Positions 35,276 through 45,700 of a stretch of DNA of 64,000 nucleotides are shown here, one piece after another. Origin of the DNA: Planococcus halocryophilus (GTDB taxonomy: Bacteria; Bacillota; Bacilli; Bacillales_A; Planococcaceae); assembly GCF_001687585.2 (NCBI RefSeq), contig NZ_CP016537.2, forward strand, positions 3,258,001 through 3,322,000, in the 5' to 3' direction. The position numbers and the translations under genes were made by a program. The stretch's first letter is position 1, and every line of letters begins with the position of its first letter. The notes below the pieces were generated by a model. The model had not been told where the DNA came from. It was given only the letters and a program-made list of their open reading frames with translations, and did not search any database.

Positions 35276-36718
35276 TTAATTTTCTAAAGCGCGATAGTTT
35301 ACTTCTAATTGCTTCAAACTTCTATACTTCATAATTTGAGTTACGTACCATCCAACAACTACTAATGTGATACAAGCTCCAATAATTGCAGACACTTGAT
35401 AGTCCATATTCAAGCCTTCTGGTGCGTAAAAGATGTACATGGAAACGACTGCTGTCATAAAGATCGCAGGTACTCCTGCTACCCAATGGAATTTGAAGTT
35501 TTTCAATAAGTATACTGCTGCCGTCCAAAGCATAAACGTCGCTACCACCTGATTGGTCCATCCGACATACCGCCAAAGGAAAGTGTAATCAATTGTCGCC
35601 ATATAGAACGTTGGAATCCCTAGTGGAATCGTTACTAGCAAAACTTTCACTTTTCCTTGCATGTTGACAAATTTCGCAAGAATATCCGTTAAGATCATTC
35701 GTGAAGAACGCAGTGCTGTGTCGCCCGTGGTGATAGGTAAGATGATAACTCCAAAAATGGCAAGCAAGCCGCCAATCGATCCAAGTAAAGTAGTTGAAAT
35801 TTCATTAACTACCCCCGATGGACCTCCTGCAGCAAGTGCTGCTCCAAGTCCCTCAGTGCCATTAAAGAATGTCATTCCGGCTGCTGCCCAAATCAACGCA
35901 ATCACACCTTCAATGATCATTGCACCATAAAAGATTCTTCTGCCATCTGATTCTTTTTTCATCGTTCTTGCAATGATTGGGCTTTGCGTGCAGTGGAATC
36001 CGGAAATTGCACCGCATGAAATGGTGACCATCAACAGTGGCCAAATTGGTAAAGCTCCTGGGTGTAGATTTTCAAACGTAAGGTTTGGCATCGGTTTCCC
36101 TGAGAATACTAGCGCAACTGCTACTGCAATCGCCATAAACAACAAAATCCCACCTAATAGAGGGTAAATCCGACCAATCACTTTATTGATCGGCAAAATC
36201 GTCGCTAAGATAAAATAGAAGAAAATGATTGCTAATGCAGTGATAAAGTTAATCGGTGTAATTTGTGCAATTAACTGTGCTGGTCCTGCAGTAAAAGCTG
36301 CAGTCACTAGCAACATTAAAACAAGAGAAAGACCATTGATAAATACTTTTGCATTTTTCCCTAGGTATTTCCCAACTAAGGTTGGAAATTGTGCGCCTCC
36401 ATGACGCATCGACATGACACCTGAAAAATAATCATGTACCCCTCCGGCAAAAATACTGCCAACGACAATCCAAACAAAAGCTATTGGGCCATATAGTGCA
36501 CCTGCAACTGCTCCGTAAATTGGACCAAGACCTGCAATATTCAATAATTGAATTAAATTCCCTTTCCACCAGCTCATTGGGACAAAATCTAATTTGTCGG
36601 TTTTGGAATAAGCGGGAGTTGGTGTATTGTCATCAATTCCAAAAACCCGTTCGATGAATTTCGAGTAAAATACATAGCCTAAAATAAGTAAAACGAGAGC
36701 TGCAAAAAAGGTAATCAT
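35276..36718 (-). CDS. Carbon starvation CstA-family transporter
   Basis: A 480-residue membrane protein with about 12-14 helices and CstA-family segments: YGAVAGALYGPIAFVW, the GGVHDYFSGVMSMRHGG loop and GFHCTQSPIIART. It is shorter than E. coli CstA (701) and belongs to the compact Firmicute subgroup. Members import peptides or pyruvate; the substrate here is open. Monocistronic, with its own terminator. Confidence 0.85.
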   Translation of the reverse strand: MITFFAALVLLILGYVFYSKFIERVFGIDDNTPTPAYSKTDKLDFVPMSWWKGNLIQLLNIAGLGPIYGAVAGALYGPIAFVWIVVGSIFAGGVHDYFSGVMSMRHGGAQFPTLVGKYLGKNAKVFINGLSLVLMLLVTAAFTAGPAQLIAQITPINFITALAIIFFYFILATILPINKVIGRIYPLLGGILLFMAIAVAVALVFSGKPMPNLTFENLHPGALPIWPLLMVTISCGAISGFHCTQSPIIARTMKKESDGRRIFYGAMIIEGVIALIWAAAGMTFFNGTEGLGAALAAGGPSGVVNEISTTLLGSIGGLLAIFGVIILPITTGDTALRSSRMILTDILAKFVNMQGKVKVLLVTIPLGIPTFYMATIDYTFLWRYVGWTNQVVATFMLWTAAVYLLKNFKFHWVAGVPAIFMTAVVSMYIFYAPEGLNMDYQVSAIIGACITLVVVGWYVTQIMKYRSLKQLEVNYRALEN

Positions 36719-37033
36719 ATGGCGGTTCCTCCTGATGTTTTCTTAAGTATATAGAATGATAACATGTTTTTTAAATATATAAACATAATATTTAGAAAAA
36801 AACAAATATACTGTAAAATAACTATAATTAGAAGGCTTCAATCGTTTTACTTGATTTCATCTAGCCAAATAGGAAATATTTCTTATATCACTATTAAGAA
36901 TCACTCGGAAAACAAGGTAATTATATTATATTATAATCTATTTTTGATCTAAAAAAGTGCGCAGACGATATTCCGCCTGCGCACTCATTTTTTCAGATTT
37001 CTAGCAACTTATTTTTTTAAAATTAGTCATCGC
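36719..37033. other. Gene-poor gap of 315 bases
   Basis: This AT-rich stretch must hold the leftward promoter of the CstA-family gene, but no box stands out. A terminator for the lipoprotein gene at 37034 is at 36956-36985 (AGTGCGCAG/CTGCGCACT, T run on the minus strand). Nothing else is visible; short ORFs here look like chance. Confidence 0.6.
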
Positions 37034-37678
37034 CTATTCGAATCGTGTATTGAATTCCAATGCTTCTGCAATTTTTTCTTCGCTTTTATTAAAAACGGCA
37101 CTTGTCGTAATTGTTACCGAGTCAATGTCACTTTCTTCAACGATGAAGCCAATATTGCCTTGCTTGGTTTCTCCTGGTGCAATTTCCCCAGTTAATCCTT
37201 CGAGATAAATATCATCTTCCCAAAGCTTGAGTTCCTCTGCATCCGTCTCAAACAAAGCTACTGGAGCAAAATGTAACGGCTCATTGGAAGTATTGGTAAT
37301 TTCTACGTACATTTTTACTACGCTGAATTCTTGATCATGAGTATAGGCATGAAAAAAATCTATCAGACTGTAATCAGGTTTTACTTGAAGAATTTTCGAT
37401 TCTGCTACCGTTAGTTTAACAGGACCAATACCATAGGTTTCCATAGTCATATTGATCGCTTCGACTATAGCTTCTCCTTTAGCATCTCGTTTGTTTTGCC
37501 CAACTTCCTGTAACTTACGGTCATCTGTGACTTGGGGACTCAAGACATAGTCTTCATAATACTTTGGAACTTCACTTTCTTCAGCAACTGTCGAAGCTAC
37601 AGCTATCGAATCGTCAGGATCTGAACATCCTCCAAGTATTACTGCTGAAAATAGTAAGAAATATATAGCCTTTTTCAT
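37034..37678 (-). CDS. Secreted lipoprotein of unknown function
   Basis: A 214-residue lipoprotein precursor (lipobox ILGGC, Cys18). The mature part has an acidic linker and then a beta-rich region (VKMYVEITNTSNEPLHF, GEIAPGETKQGNIGF), resembling the Ig-like DUF4352/DUF5067 domains of Bacillus lipoproteins. It starts 22 bases after the alkaline phosphatase gene, so it is probably co-transcribed from the Pho-boxed promoter and induced by phosphate starvation. A role in phosphate scavenging is only a guess from position. Confidence 0.65.
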   Translation of the reverse strand: MKKAIYFLLFSAVILGGCSDPDDSIAVASTVAEESEVPKYYEDYVLSPQVTDDRKLQEVGQNKRDAKGEAIVEAINMTMETYGIGPVKLTVAESKILQVKPDYSLIDFFHAYTHDQEFSVVKMYVEITNTSNEPLHFAPVALFETDAEELKLWEDDIYLEGLTGEIAPGETKQGNIGFIVEESDIDSVTITTSAVFNKSEEKIAEALEFNTRFE

Positions 37679-37700
37679 GTCATTGCCTCATTTCGTTGCA

Positions 37701-39119
37701 TTACTTATCGTTGATTTCTACTTTTGCTTTCAGTAAATCAAAAATGATTTTAGCGTGATCTGTGTTGTCGAGCTTTCCTGCAAACTCATCACTTGCGGGT
37801 CCGTATGCATAGACTGGAACATCTTCTCCTGTGTGACCACCTGTTGTCCATCCAGTGTGTGTACGCTGATTGAAAATCTCTTCGATGGCGTTGTCTATAG
37901 ATGTATACTTGTTATTTTCTGCTGCTTTTTTCACTGTTTCTATTTCTTCAGCTGTCAATTCCAGATCAATGTATTCGCTTAACGTTTCTTCTACACTAGC
38001 CCCGTCCACAATTTGCTGTGCCATAAAATCAGGTGTACGTTTTGCGGCTTTGATTGGCTCTCCGAACCAGTTGTAAATGCCATCTGCTCCAATAGAAAAG
38101 CCTCCTGTTGAATGGTCGGCTGTAGCTACCACTAACGTATTGCCGTCTTCTTTCGCAAATTTAATCGCAGCTTGGAACGCTTTGTCGTAGTCTTCCATTT
38201 CGCTCATGGCTGCCACGATATCATTATCATGTCCTGCCCAATCGACTTGACTGCCTTCTACCATTAAGAAGAAACCATCTTCATCTTCTGACAAACGATC
38301 GATGGCCGATGTAGTCATTTCTTCTAACGACGGCGTGCTATCATCACGGTCGATCATTTTCGGAAGACCTGCCGGTGCAAACAAACCAAGCACTTGCTCA
38401 TCATCATTGCTTAATAGTTCATCACGGTTTGTAAGGTAGCTATACCCGTCTTCTTGAAACTCTTCCGTAAGATTACGATCTGTTCGTTCAAATAGATCGA
38501 CACCTCCACCAAGCAAAACGTCGACTTTATGTTCTCCATTGATTAGTTCATCATAGTAATCATCTGCAATGGCATTCATATTTTTCCGTGCAATGTCATG
38601 TGCCCCAAACGACGCCGGTGTCGCATGTGTAATTTCAGAGGTTGCGACCAGTCCTGTAGCTTTGCCTTTTTCTTTAGCTGCCTCAAGAACTGTTTTCACT
38701 CTACTTTCATCGTTATCGACAGCGATTGCACTGTTGTATGTTTTAATGCCGGCTGCCATAGCTGTCGCTGCAGAAGCGGAATCCGTGATGTTTTGATCGG
38801 GATCTTCAGGATAAGTTGATTGTTGTCCAACCAAATATGCATCGAGAGCCGTATCTTCAACCATTTTAGTAGAAGGGTCATTTTGCAAGTAGCGATAAGC
38901 AGATGTGTACGAGGTACCCATTCCATCACCAATTAGAAAAATAACATTTTTCACTTTCTCTTTTTTGCCTTTTTTGTGATCTTGTCCGTGGGCTTTCCCT
39001 TGGTTTTTGTCAGGAGTACCCGCTTCAGCTGACAACGTAAACGAGCTAACCCCTGTTAATGCCACTGCCGAAGCTAAAGCAATTGGCAGAACTTTTGTTT
39101 TCAATTTTCTATGTATCAT
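37701..39119 (-). CDS. Secreted alkaline phosphatase
   Basis: A 472-residue PhoA/PhoB-family phosphomonoesterase with a signal peptide (ALASAVALTGVSSFTLSAEA) and a lysine/histidine-rich mature N-terminus. The nucleophile serine is in TDSASAATAM near residue 102 of the preprotein. Metal ligands are in LIGDGMGTS, VATADHSTGGF and WTTGGHTGEDVP. The start at 39119 follows GGAGGAGAG; the longer open frame upstream crosses the Pho box and repeat copy D and is not coding. A Pho box lies about 50 bases upstream. Confidence 0.92.
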   Translation of the reverse strand: MIHRKLKTKVLPIALASAVALTGVSSFTLSAEAGTPDKNQGKAHGQDHKKGKKEKVKNVIFLIGDGMGTSYTSAYRYLQNDPSTKMVEDTALDAYLVGQQSTYPEDPDQNITDSASAATAMAAGIKTYNSAIAVDNDESRVKTVLEAAKEKGKATGLVATSEITHATPASFGAHDIARKNMNAIADDYYDELINGEHKVDVLLGGGVDLFERTDRNLTEEFQEDGYSYLTNRDELLSNDDEQVLGLFAPAGLPKMIDRDDSTPSLEEMTTSAIDRLSEDEDGFFLMVEGSQVDWAGHDNDIVAAMSEMEDYDKAFQAAIKFAKEDGNTLVVATADHSTGGFSIGADGIYNWFGEPIKAAKRTPDFMAQQIVDGASVEETLSEYIDLELTAEEIETVKKAAENNKYTSIDNAIEEIFNQRTHTGWTTGGHTGEDVPVYAYGPASDEFAGKLDNTDHAKIIFDLLKAKVEINDK

Positions 39120-39152
39120 TTTCTCTCCTCCAGTCATTTTATCTACACGCTC

Positions 39153-39206
39153 AGTATAGAAGTCGATTGTTAAGGATTGATTAGAGAATTGTTTAGCTTT
39201 TGTAAA
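39153..39206 (-). promoter_or_regulatory. Pho box and promoter of the alkaline phosphatase gene
   Basis: On the minus strand four hexamers spaced by exactly five bases: TTTACA (39206-39201), TAAACA (39195-39190), CTAATC (39184-39179), TTAACA (39173-39168). Three match the TT(A/T)ACA PhoP half-site well. TATACT at 39158-39153 is the -10. This is the B. subtilis PhoP-activated promoter layout. Confidence 0.85.
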
Positions 39207-39240
39207 TTTCCAAAAACAGGTATTTTTACACATTACAAAA

Positions 39241-39502
39241 AGCCCAGAAAAAATCTCTGGACTTAGACTGCAGACAAAGCTTATTAAACTAAATAGTGAT
39301 GCATACTCTTCAACCGGGCTGGCCACTTCGCTTTCCGTGGGCTCAGCTTCAGTATCCTCATCACTGAAAACCCATGCTCCTGCTTCGCTGTGCTAGCTTC
39401 GTCCGCGGAAAGCGTCCACTGGGTGCGGAGAATCCTAGATGCATACAAAAAATAAGTAAGTATTCTTTTGTCTACAAACCGAGCCCCCAAAATTTCTGGG
39501 CT
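39241..39502. repeat. Terminator-associated inverted-repeat element, copy D (short, diverged)
   Basis: Element 39264-39481 (218 bp), with tips TAGACTGCAGACAAAG and TTTTGTCTACAAACCG. It is flanked by hairpins at 39241-39263 and 39482-39502 (AGCCCAGA-type arms) that still match but have drifted, so this looks like the oldest copy. It keeps the GGCCACTTCGCTTTCCGTGG and GCGGAAAGCGTCCACTGGG blocks and lacks most of the interior of A-C. Only the right hairpin, behind the convergent side of the Bcr gene, retains a T-rich tail. Confidence 0.75.
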
Positions 39503-39506
39503 TTAA

Positions 39507-40712
39507 TTAGTTGGCAATTGATGAAGTTGCGTTTTTGGCTAACAGCAAATATGAAAGTAATGCAATCAAACACATTGAAAAAATCACGAGACCCATTGGA
39601 ACCGCCGTGTTTTCTCCTGCAATCCCTACTAATGGTGCAGTGGCGGCCCCAAGGATAAATGGCAGTAATCCAAGTAGTGCAGATGCACTTCCTGCCACAT
39701 GCCCTTGGCTTTCCATGGCAAGTGTGAAAGAAGATGTTCCGACCACACCGATAGCCATGATGAAAAAGAATATTGGGATGACAACTGCCCATAAAGGTCC
39801 TTGCATAAGCACAACGGCCAATAAAATGGCACCTGCAACTGTTGCCGTGTAAAGAGCTGTTTCTAAAAATCTTTTTTCAGACCAAATATATGTAAATCGA
39901 CCAACTGAGTAACTTCCAATAATTAGCGCAATGCCGTTCATCCCAAACAACACACTAAATATTTGAGGAGAAGCACCATAAATATTTTGATAAATAAATG
40001 GCGTACCAGAAACATAAGCAAAAACTCCACCAATTAAAAAGCCTTGTGCTAACGCATAGCCTGTAAATTGACGATTTTTCAAGATTCCAGCAAAGTTACC
40101 GAAAGTCGATTTCAAATTGCTTGGCACCCGTTTTTCAGGCGGCAAACTTTCTTTTAAACGAGAAGTGGAAAGCACTAGCAAAAAAATTCCCAATACCGTC
40201 AGCAACACGAAAATTCCTTTCCAATCTGCAAACAACAGCACTCCACTTCCAATGGAAGGAGCGATTAAAGGCACCAAATTACCGATGACCATTAACAATG
40301 CAAACAAACGTGTCAATTCGGGCCCTTGACTAACATCCCTCACTATTGCCCGGGAAATAACGAGACCGCCAGAAGCTGCAAGGCCTTGTACAAAACGTAA
40401 AAATACAAATATGTAGATGTTTGGAGCAAATATACAAGCGATCGATGCGCCGATATAAGCCATTAAAGAAATTAATAAGGGTTTGCGTCTGCCATGCATA
40501 TCACTCAGAGCACCTGCAACCAATTGCCCTATTGCTAATCCCAACAAACATGCTGTGAGACTTAATTGAACAGAGCTGGCGTTTGTTTTATAGACATCTG
40601 CTAAAATCGGGAACGCTGGTAAATACATATCAATCGTAAACGGAACTAAAGTAGTCAAAGCACCCACCAATAAAATAAAATGAGTGCGTGTAAGACCAGT
40701 GGAACTTTTCAA
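39507..40712 (-). CDS. Bcr/CflA-family multidrug efflux MFS transporter
   Basis: A 401-residue drug:H+ antiporter with 12 helices. The Bcr/CflA start TIDMYLPAFP is near residue 28, and the family signature GQLVAGALSDMHGRRKPL is near 62-79. Substrates in the family include bicyclomycin, chloramphenicol, sulfonamides and dipeptides; none can be assigned here. It stands alone. Confidence 0.85.
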   Translation of the reverse strand: MKSSTGLTRTHFILLVGALTTLVPFTIDMYLPAFPILADVYKTNASSVQLSLTACLLGLAIGQLVAGALSDMHGRRKPLLISLMAYIGASIACIFAPNIYIFVFLRFVQGLAASGGLVISRAIVRDVSQGPELTRLFALLMVIGNLVPLIAPSIGSGVLLFADWKGIFVLLTVLGIFLLVLSTSRLKESLPPEKRVPSNLKSTFGNFAGILKNRQFTGYALAQGFLIGGVFAYVSGTPFIYQNIYGASPQIFSVLFGMNGIALIIGSYSVGRFTYIWSEKRFLETALYTATVAGAILLAVVLMQGPLWAVVIPIFFFIMAIGVVGTSSFTLAMESQGHVAGSASALLGLLPFILGAATAPLVGIAGENTAVPMGLVIFSMCLIALLSYLLLAKNATSSIAN

Positions 40713-40788
40713 AATTTCTACACCTTCTTTTCTATCATCACTTATCTATAAAGCCGAATAAGAGCTGAAGTAAACTTCATAACTAAAA

Positions 40789-40838
40789 AACCCGCAACTA
40801 TCAGTTTATCACAATGGATAAGCTGACAGCTACGGGTT
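40789..40838 (-). terminator. Terminator of the aminotransferase gene
   Basis: A long imperfect stem (AACCCGTAGCTGTCAGCTTATCC-type arms), with TTTTTT following on the minus strand. Confidence 0.8.
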
Positions 40839-40861
40839 AAAATAATGCAATTAACTAGATG

Positions 40862-41935
40862 TTATTTTACTTCCACAGTCCAACCAAGTGTATCTTCAAT
40901 TTTTCCTGTTTGGATTCCTGTAATAGTATCATAAATCTTTTGTGACAATTCACCAATTTCGTGGTTGTTAATAATCATTTTCTTGCCTTTCCAGTTCAGC
41001 TCGCCAACTGGAGAAATAACGGCTGCTGTACCAGTGCCAAAAACTTCTTCCACTTGACCGGCTTCGAAAGCTTCGAAAAGCTCATCAACTGAAATGCGTC
41101 TTTCTGTCACGGATATTCCCCAAGTGCCAAGTAATTCAATAATCGACATACGCGTAATACCTTTTAGGATACTGCCATTCAATTCAGGTGTCACGACTTC
41201 TCCGTTAATTTTAAAGAAGATGTTCATGCTTCCAACTTCTTCGATGTATTTTTTCTCAACACCGTCTAACCAAAGAACATCCGCATTGCCTTCTTTTTTA
41301 GCATTGGCTTGCGCTTGGTAACCAGAAGAATAGTTCCCTGCTGTTTTAGCCATACCCGTTCCGCCTTTTACGGCACGCGTGAATTTATCTTCTACATGAA
41401 TAACAACCGGCTTAAGACCGCCCGGGAAATAAGATCCTACTGGCGATAAAATAACCATGTATTTATACGTTTGAGATGGTCCAACTGCAAGATTCGCATC
41501 TGTTGAGATGATGTAAGGGCGGATATAAAGAGACGTTCCAGGTGTTTTTGGAACCCAGTCTTTTTCAAGTTTGATCAGTTCAGTCAAATGCTCTAATGCT
41601 AATTTCTCATCAATTGGCGGAATGCTCAAACGTTCGCTTGAAAGATTTAAGCGTTCAAAGTTTTCTTCCGGGCGGAACAATAAAACCCGTCCATCTTCTG
41701 TACGATACGCTTTCATGCCTTCAAAAACAGTTTGCCCATAGTGGAAAATCATCGCTGCAGGGTCTAAACTAATCGGTCCATAAGGTACAATTTTTGGGTC
41801 ATACCAGCCTTTTTCTGTTTCGTATTCTAAGACATACATATGATCTGTAAATGTAGTCCCGAATGGTACTTGGTCTTTTACTGGTTTTTCTTTTTTGTTC
41901 GTATTTTCAAGAACCTCTAGCTGGTATGTAGTCAT
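40862..41935 (-). CDS. ilvE: Branched-chain amino acid aminotransferase
   Basis: A 357-residue class IV PLP aminotransferase of the B. subtilis YbgE/YwaA type, acting on leucine, isoleucine and valine. The PLP lysine is in GGTGMAKTAGNYS near residue 195, and the cofactor-phosphate segment GSILKGITRMS is near 258. AGGAG precedes the ATG. No T-box or other leader regulation is visible in the 140 bases upstream. Confidence 0.92.
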   Translation of the reverse strand: MTTYQLEVLENTNKKEKPVKDQVPFGTTFTDHMYVLEYETEKGWYDPKIVPYGPISLDPAAMIFHYGQTVFEGMKAYRTEDGRVLLFRPEENFERLNLSSERLSIPPIDEKLALEHLTELIKLEKDWVPKTPGTSLYIRPYIISTDANLAVGPSQTYKYMVILSPVGSYFPGGLKPVVIHVEDKFTRAVKGGTGMAKTAGNYSSGYQAQANAKKEGNADVLWLDGVEKKYIEEVGSMNIFFKINGEVVTPELNGSILKGITRMSIIELLGTWGISVTERRISVDELFEAFEAGQVEEVFGTGTAAVISPVGELNWKGKKMIINNHEIGELSQKIYDTITGIQTGKIEDTLGWTVEVK

Positions 41936-42079
41936 CGTCAGGACTCCTTTTATAAAAATAATTTTAATTATCAGTCATATGAATAATTATACACACATAT
42001 TAGGTGCTTTAAAAGCTTAGCGAGTCTATAATTCAAAAATCACGATAAAAGACCTGTTCTTTTCCAAAAAAAAGATCAT

Positions 42080-42700
42080 TCAGCGAATGATCTCGATAAA
42101 GTGAGCAAGTATTTTGGCCGTAAGTCCCCAAATTACTTTGTCTTCATAAATATAAAAATATTCATCAATTTTGCGTGCATGCCAATTGTAATTTTCTCCT
42201 CCGGCGATTAAATCATAAGGAAAATTTTTCTCAGGCTGGATATCAAAATGAATGTGATACATTTTCGGCTCTTTTTCTAAGAAAAAAGACAACGGGACTG
42301 TAAAGATACTGTCGACTTCTGACGGGTTGGGATTAAATGGGACCTTTGGGTCAATTACACCTGCAAATGAGTAAATAATCATCCCAAATGGTGAAACAAT
42401 ATAGTCGAGTGGATAGACGTTCGAGATGTCAGCTTTTTCTATCCCTAGTTCTTCTATTGTCTCTCTTATCGCAGTGTCTTGTTCTGTCTGATCTTGATCG
42501 TCAATTTTTCCTCCAGGGAAACAAATTTCTCCAGGTTGATTTCTAAGGTCATAAGAACGAACTTCGAAGAGGACATGGGTTTCTCCATCTTGTTCAATAA
42601 GAGGCAACAAAATCGCAGATTTTGAGAAATCCTTATTTCCTAATACTTCAGGAGTTCGATTTTTCATTTTTTCTAACCTACTTTTTGGATCCATCTCCAC
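42080..42700 (-). CDS. Nudix hydrolase, CoA pyrophosphatase type
   Basis: A 206-residue Nudix protein with the signature GGKIDDQDQTEQDTAIRETI followed by EELG, spanning about residues 65-90. Just before it the LRNQPGEICFPGG motif marks the NudL/UPF0035 coenzyme A diphosphatase subfamily. It probably cleaves CoA or CoA esters to phosphopantetheine and ADP. It lies 55 bases after the helicase gene on the same strand and may be co-transcribed. Confidence 0.85.
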   Translation of the reverse strand: MEMDPKSRLEKMKNRTPEVLGNKDFSKSAILLPLIEQDGETHVLFEVRSYDLRNQPGEICFPGGKIDDQDQTEQDTAIRETIEELGIEKADISNVYPLDYIVSPFGMIIYSFAGVIDPKVPFNPNPSEVDSIFTVPLSFFLEKEPKMYHIHFDIQPEKNFPYDLIAGGENYNWHARKIDEYFYIYEDKVIWGLTAKILAHFIEIIR

Positions 42701-42755
42701 ACCTCATCTCTTCTATCCATTTTACCAAATTTCCCAACATAATTCCCTTGCGGCA

Positions 42756-45700
42756 CTAAGTCGTTAAAATTTCTCTGATATCGTCTGCAGATATTGCTTT
42801 CAGTGGTTCTTCTCCCGATAAGATTACATCGTCAATTAAGTTTTTCTTTTTCATTTGCAATTCATTAATTTTTTCTTCGATAGTGCCTTTAGCAATAAGC
42901 CGAACTACTTGGACTTCCTTTTCTTGTCCCATACGATGTGCCCGATCCGCTGCTTGTTGTTCGACAGCCGGATTCCACCAAAGATCATATAAAACAACGG
43001 TGTCAGCACCTGTTAAATTCAAACCCGTACCACCAGCTTTTAACGAAATTAAAAATAAATCTCCTTGTCCCTCGTTGAATCGGTCACAAAGCTCCACACG
43101 TTCTACCGGAGGTGTTTGACCATCGAGGTAAAAATACGAAACTCCTTCTCTCGCCAATTGATTGCCGATGATGCCAAGCATTTGTGTAAACTGCGAAAAC
43201 ACAAGTACGCGGCGTCCAGTTGTGCGGCATTCCGCTAATATCTCCATTAGCTGATCAAACTTAGCAGATCCTCCGTCATAACCTTCTACGAACAAAGCAG
43301 GGTGGCAACATAATTGTCGCAACCTCGTTAATCCCGCCAAAATGCGAATGCGGTTTTTTTGAAAACTGTCTTTGTTTAAGTGCTTTAATGCATCTTGTTT
43401 TAGTTCAGCTAAATAAGCTCCGTATAATTTCTTTTGCTCTTTTTGCAACTCTGAAAAATGGATGGATTCCACTTTGTTTGGAAGTTCTGTTAACACATCA
43501 GTTTTAATACGACGCAAAATAAAAGGCCGCACGCGCTTTTTGATATGCTCTCGTCTCATTTCACTAAACAGCCTGCGATTTGGCAAGAGTTCGGGAAACA
43601 CTACGTTAAAAATCGACCATAACTCATCTAATGAATTTTCAATGGGGGTGCCTGTCAGCGCAAATCGGTGATCTGCTTTAATGCCTTTTACGGCTTTTGC
43701 TGTTTGTGTCACTGGATTTTTAAAGGCTTGTGCTTCATCTAAAAACACTGTATGGAATGTTTGGTCGCGGTACAGCACTTGGTCCATACGCAAAGAAGGG
43801 TAAGACGTAATAACGACGTCTAACACAGATATTTTTTTAATCAAAGAAGCTCTTGTTGTTTTATCGCCATCAATGATTCCCGCTTGGATGCCTGGTGCAA
43901 ATTTTGTCAGCTCGTTTAGCCAATTGTAGACAAGTGATGACGGAGCAACGACAAGTACTGGTTGCTGTTTCTTACGGACATCGGGCAGCACCGATACGAT
44001 AAAAGCAATGCTTTGCAAAGTTTTTCCAAGACCCATATCATCAGCTAAAATGCCACCAAATTTGTAGCTTGCCAATAGCTTAAGCCAGCGAAATCCAGCT
44101 TCTTGATAATCGCGGAGCACGCCATTTAAGCTTGACGGGATATCCGTTCCCAATGCTTCTGGGCGATTTAAATTTTGCAGCAAGTTTGCAAAATTCGTCC
44201 CCGGATCTAGCAACTGTCCTTCATCTAAAGAAGCCACCAAATGCAGGCCATGGATTAACGGAATCCGAATTTCTTCTCTACCAAAGTTAGCCGTATCGAC
44301 ATTTAATTCACGTAGAAAGTCACTCAAATCAAGGAACTCTTGAGTTTCTAACGACATTAACGTACCGTTAGGGATTCGGTAATACGGTCGTTTCTCTTCT
44401 AAAGCTGTTAAAATCTTTTTAATCTCTGCTTCAGGAATATCTTGCATGTCAAAACGAAATTCTAGCCAATCCGTCCGTTCACTAATTTCAACTTTCACTT
44501 TCGGACCGCCATAGTTTTTTTGGACGCGCATTTTGACTGCGGTTGTCGCAAATATTTGCATTTGTTCTTCTAAAACAGGAATAATATGATACAAAAAACG
44601 ATATTCCGAATCTTCATCCTGCATGTAAAAGCCGCCGTCGGTTTGTGTAAATGCACTGTCTTTCATGAGCCGTATGATGTTCTGTTCTTCTTCAAGCTGT
44701 CTGCGAATACCTGGATAATAACGAAATTCATCTTCTGGCTCTTCGCAAGGATTGATGACGAGATGACCATAATGAAACTCCACACCCGCTAGCAAACGGT
44801 GCCTGATTCGGTCGAGAAACAATTTAGCGCGTAGAGGCGTTTGCTCGAGCCGCTCTGCTACTGCATCAGCGACATACACATTCCCTAAACGCTCTAATCC
44901 AGGAACCACTGTTGCCATAAAGTAATCTATTTCTTCTGCCGAAAGGAGCAGTTGATCCAGTCCATTTGGTAGTAATTCTTTCAGTTCTGACAGGCGTTTC
45001 GCATCTTCATTAGCCAAATAAACGAGCGCACCCTCTGCAAATGCCAATTCATAAGCTTGTAGAATTAGGACTTCTTCAAGCCCTTCGACATCTAATCGAA
45101 ATCCGCCTGTCCGGTGTTCACTAAAATGAAAAGACAACGGCAATTGCTTTTCAATCGATACGCCTTTTGTAATCTTTCCCGCTCCAACAAGCTTGACGTC
45201 AGGTGCAGATTGCAATAAAGGCAATAATCGCTCCCAATCTGAAGCCACAATGACAAGCATATCGCTATTTTCTGCTATACTGTTCTCGTTAATTTGAGTT
45301 TTCGCTAAGTAATCGAGAACGGCTTCCGTACTATTTTCTAGCCGATGTTCTTTGGGGGAATATTCAACACCAGATGGTTCACTGTATGTTTTTTCAGATC
45401 TCACTGCATTTAGAAATTCTCCGATATTTTGAATGGGCTCATTAGCCGCAGCTATACGTAAACCGAGATACGCGATGTCTCTCAACAAAACCGGCAGCAC
45501 ACTAAATTCAATTTGGTATGTTTGACGTTGGTCGAAATACTGTCGTCTTCCTTTCGTTCCCTCAGCCTGTCGCGAGAACAACTCCATCATTTTCCTTGTT
45601 GGATTTTCACGTTGCTGCATACTATCAATGGCCAACATAACCCCAGCAATGTGATGGCAGTAAGTTGTCACAAAACCAACTGGTGGGCAGCTACAAGAAG

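Noticed and set aside
39120..39326. N-terminal extension of the alkaline phosphatase frame
   Set aside because: The extension crosses the Pho box, the promoter and repeat copy D; the signal peptide and ribosome binding site fix the start at 39119.
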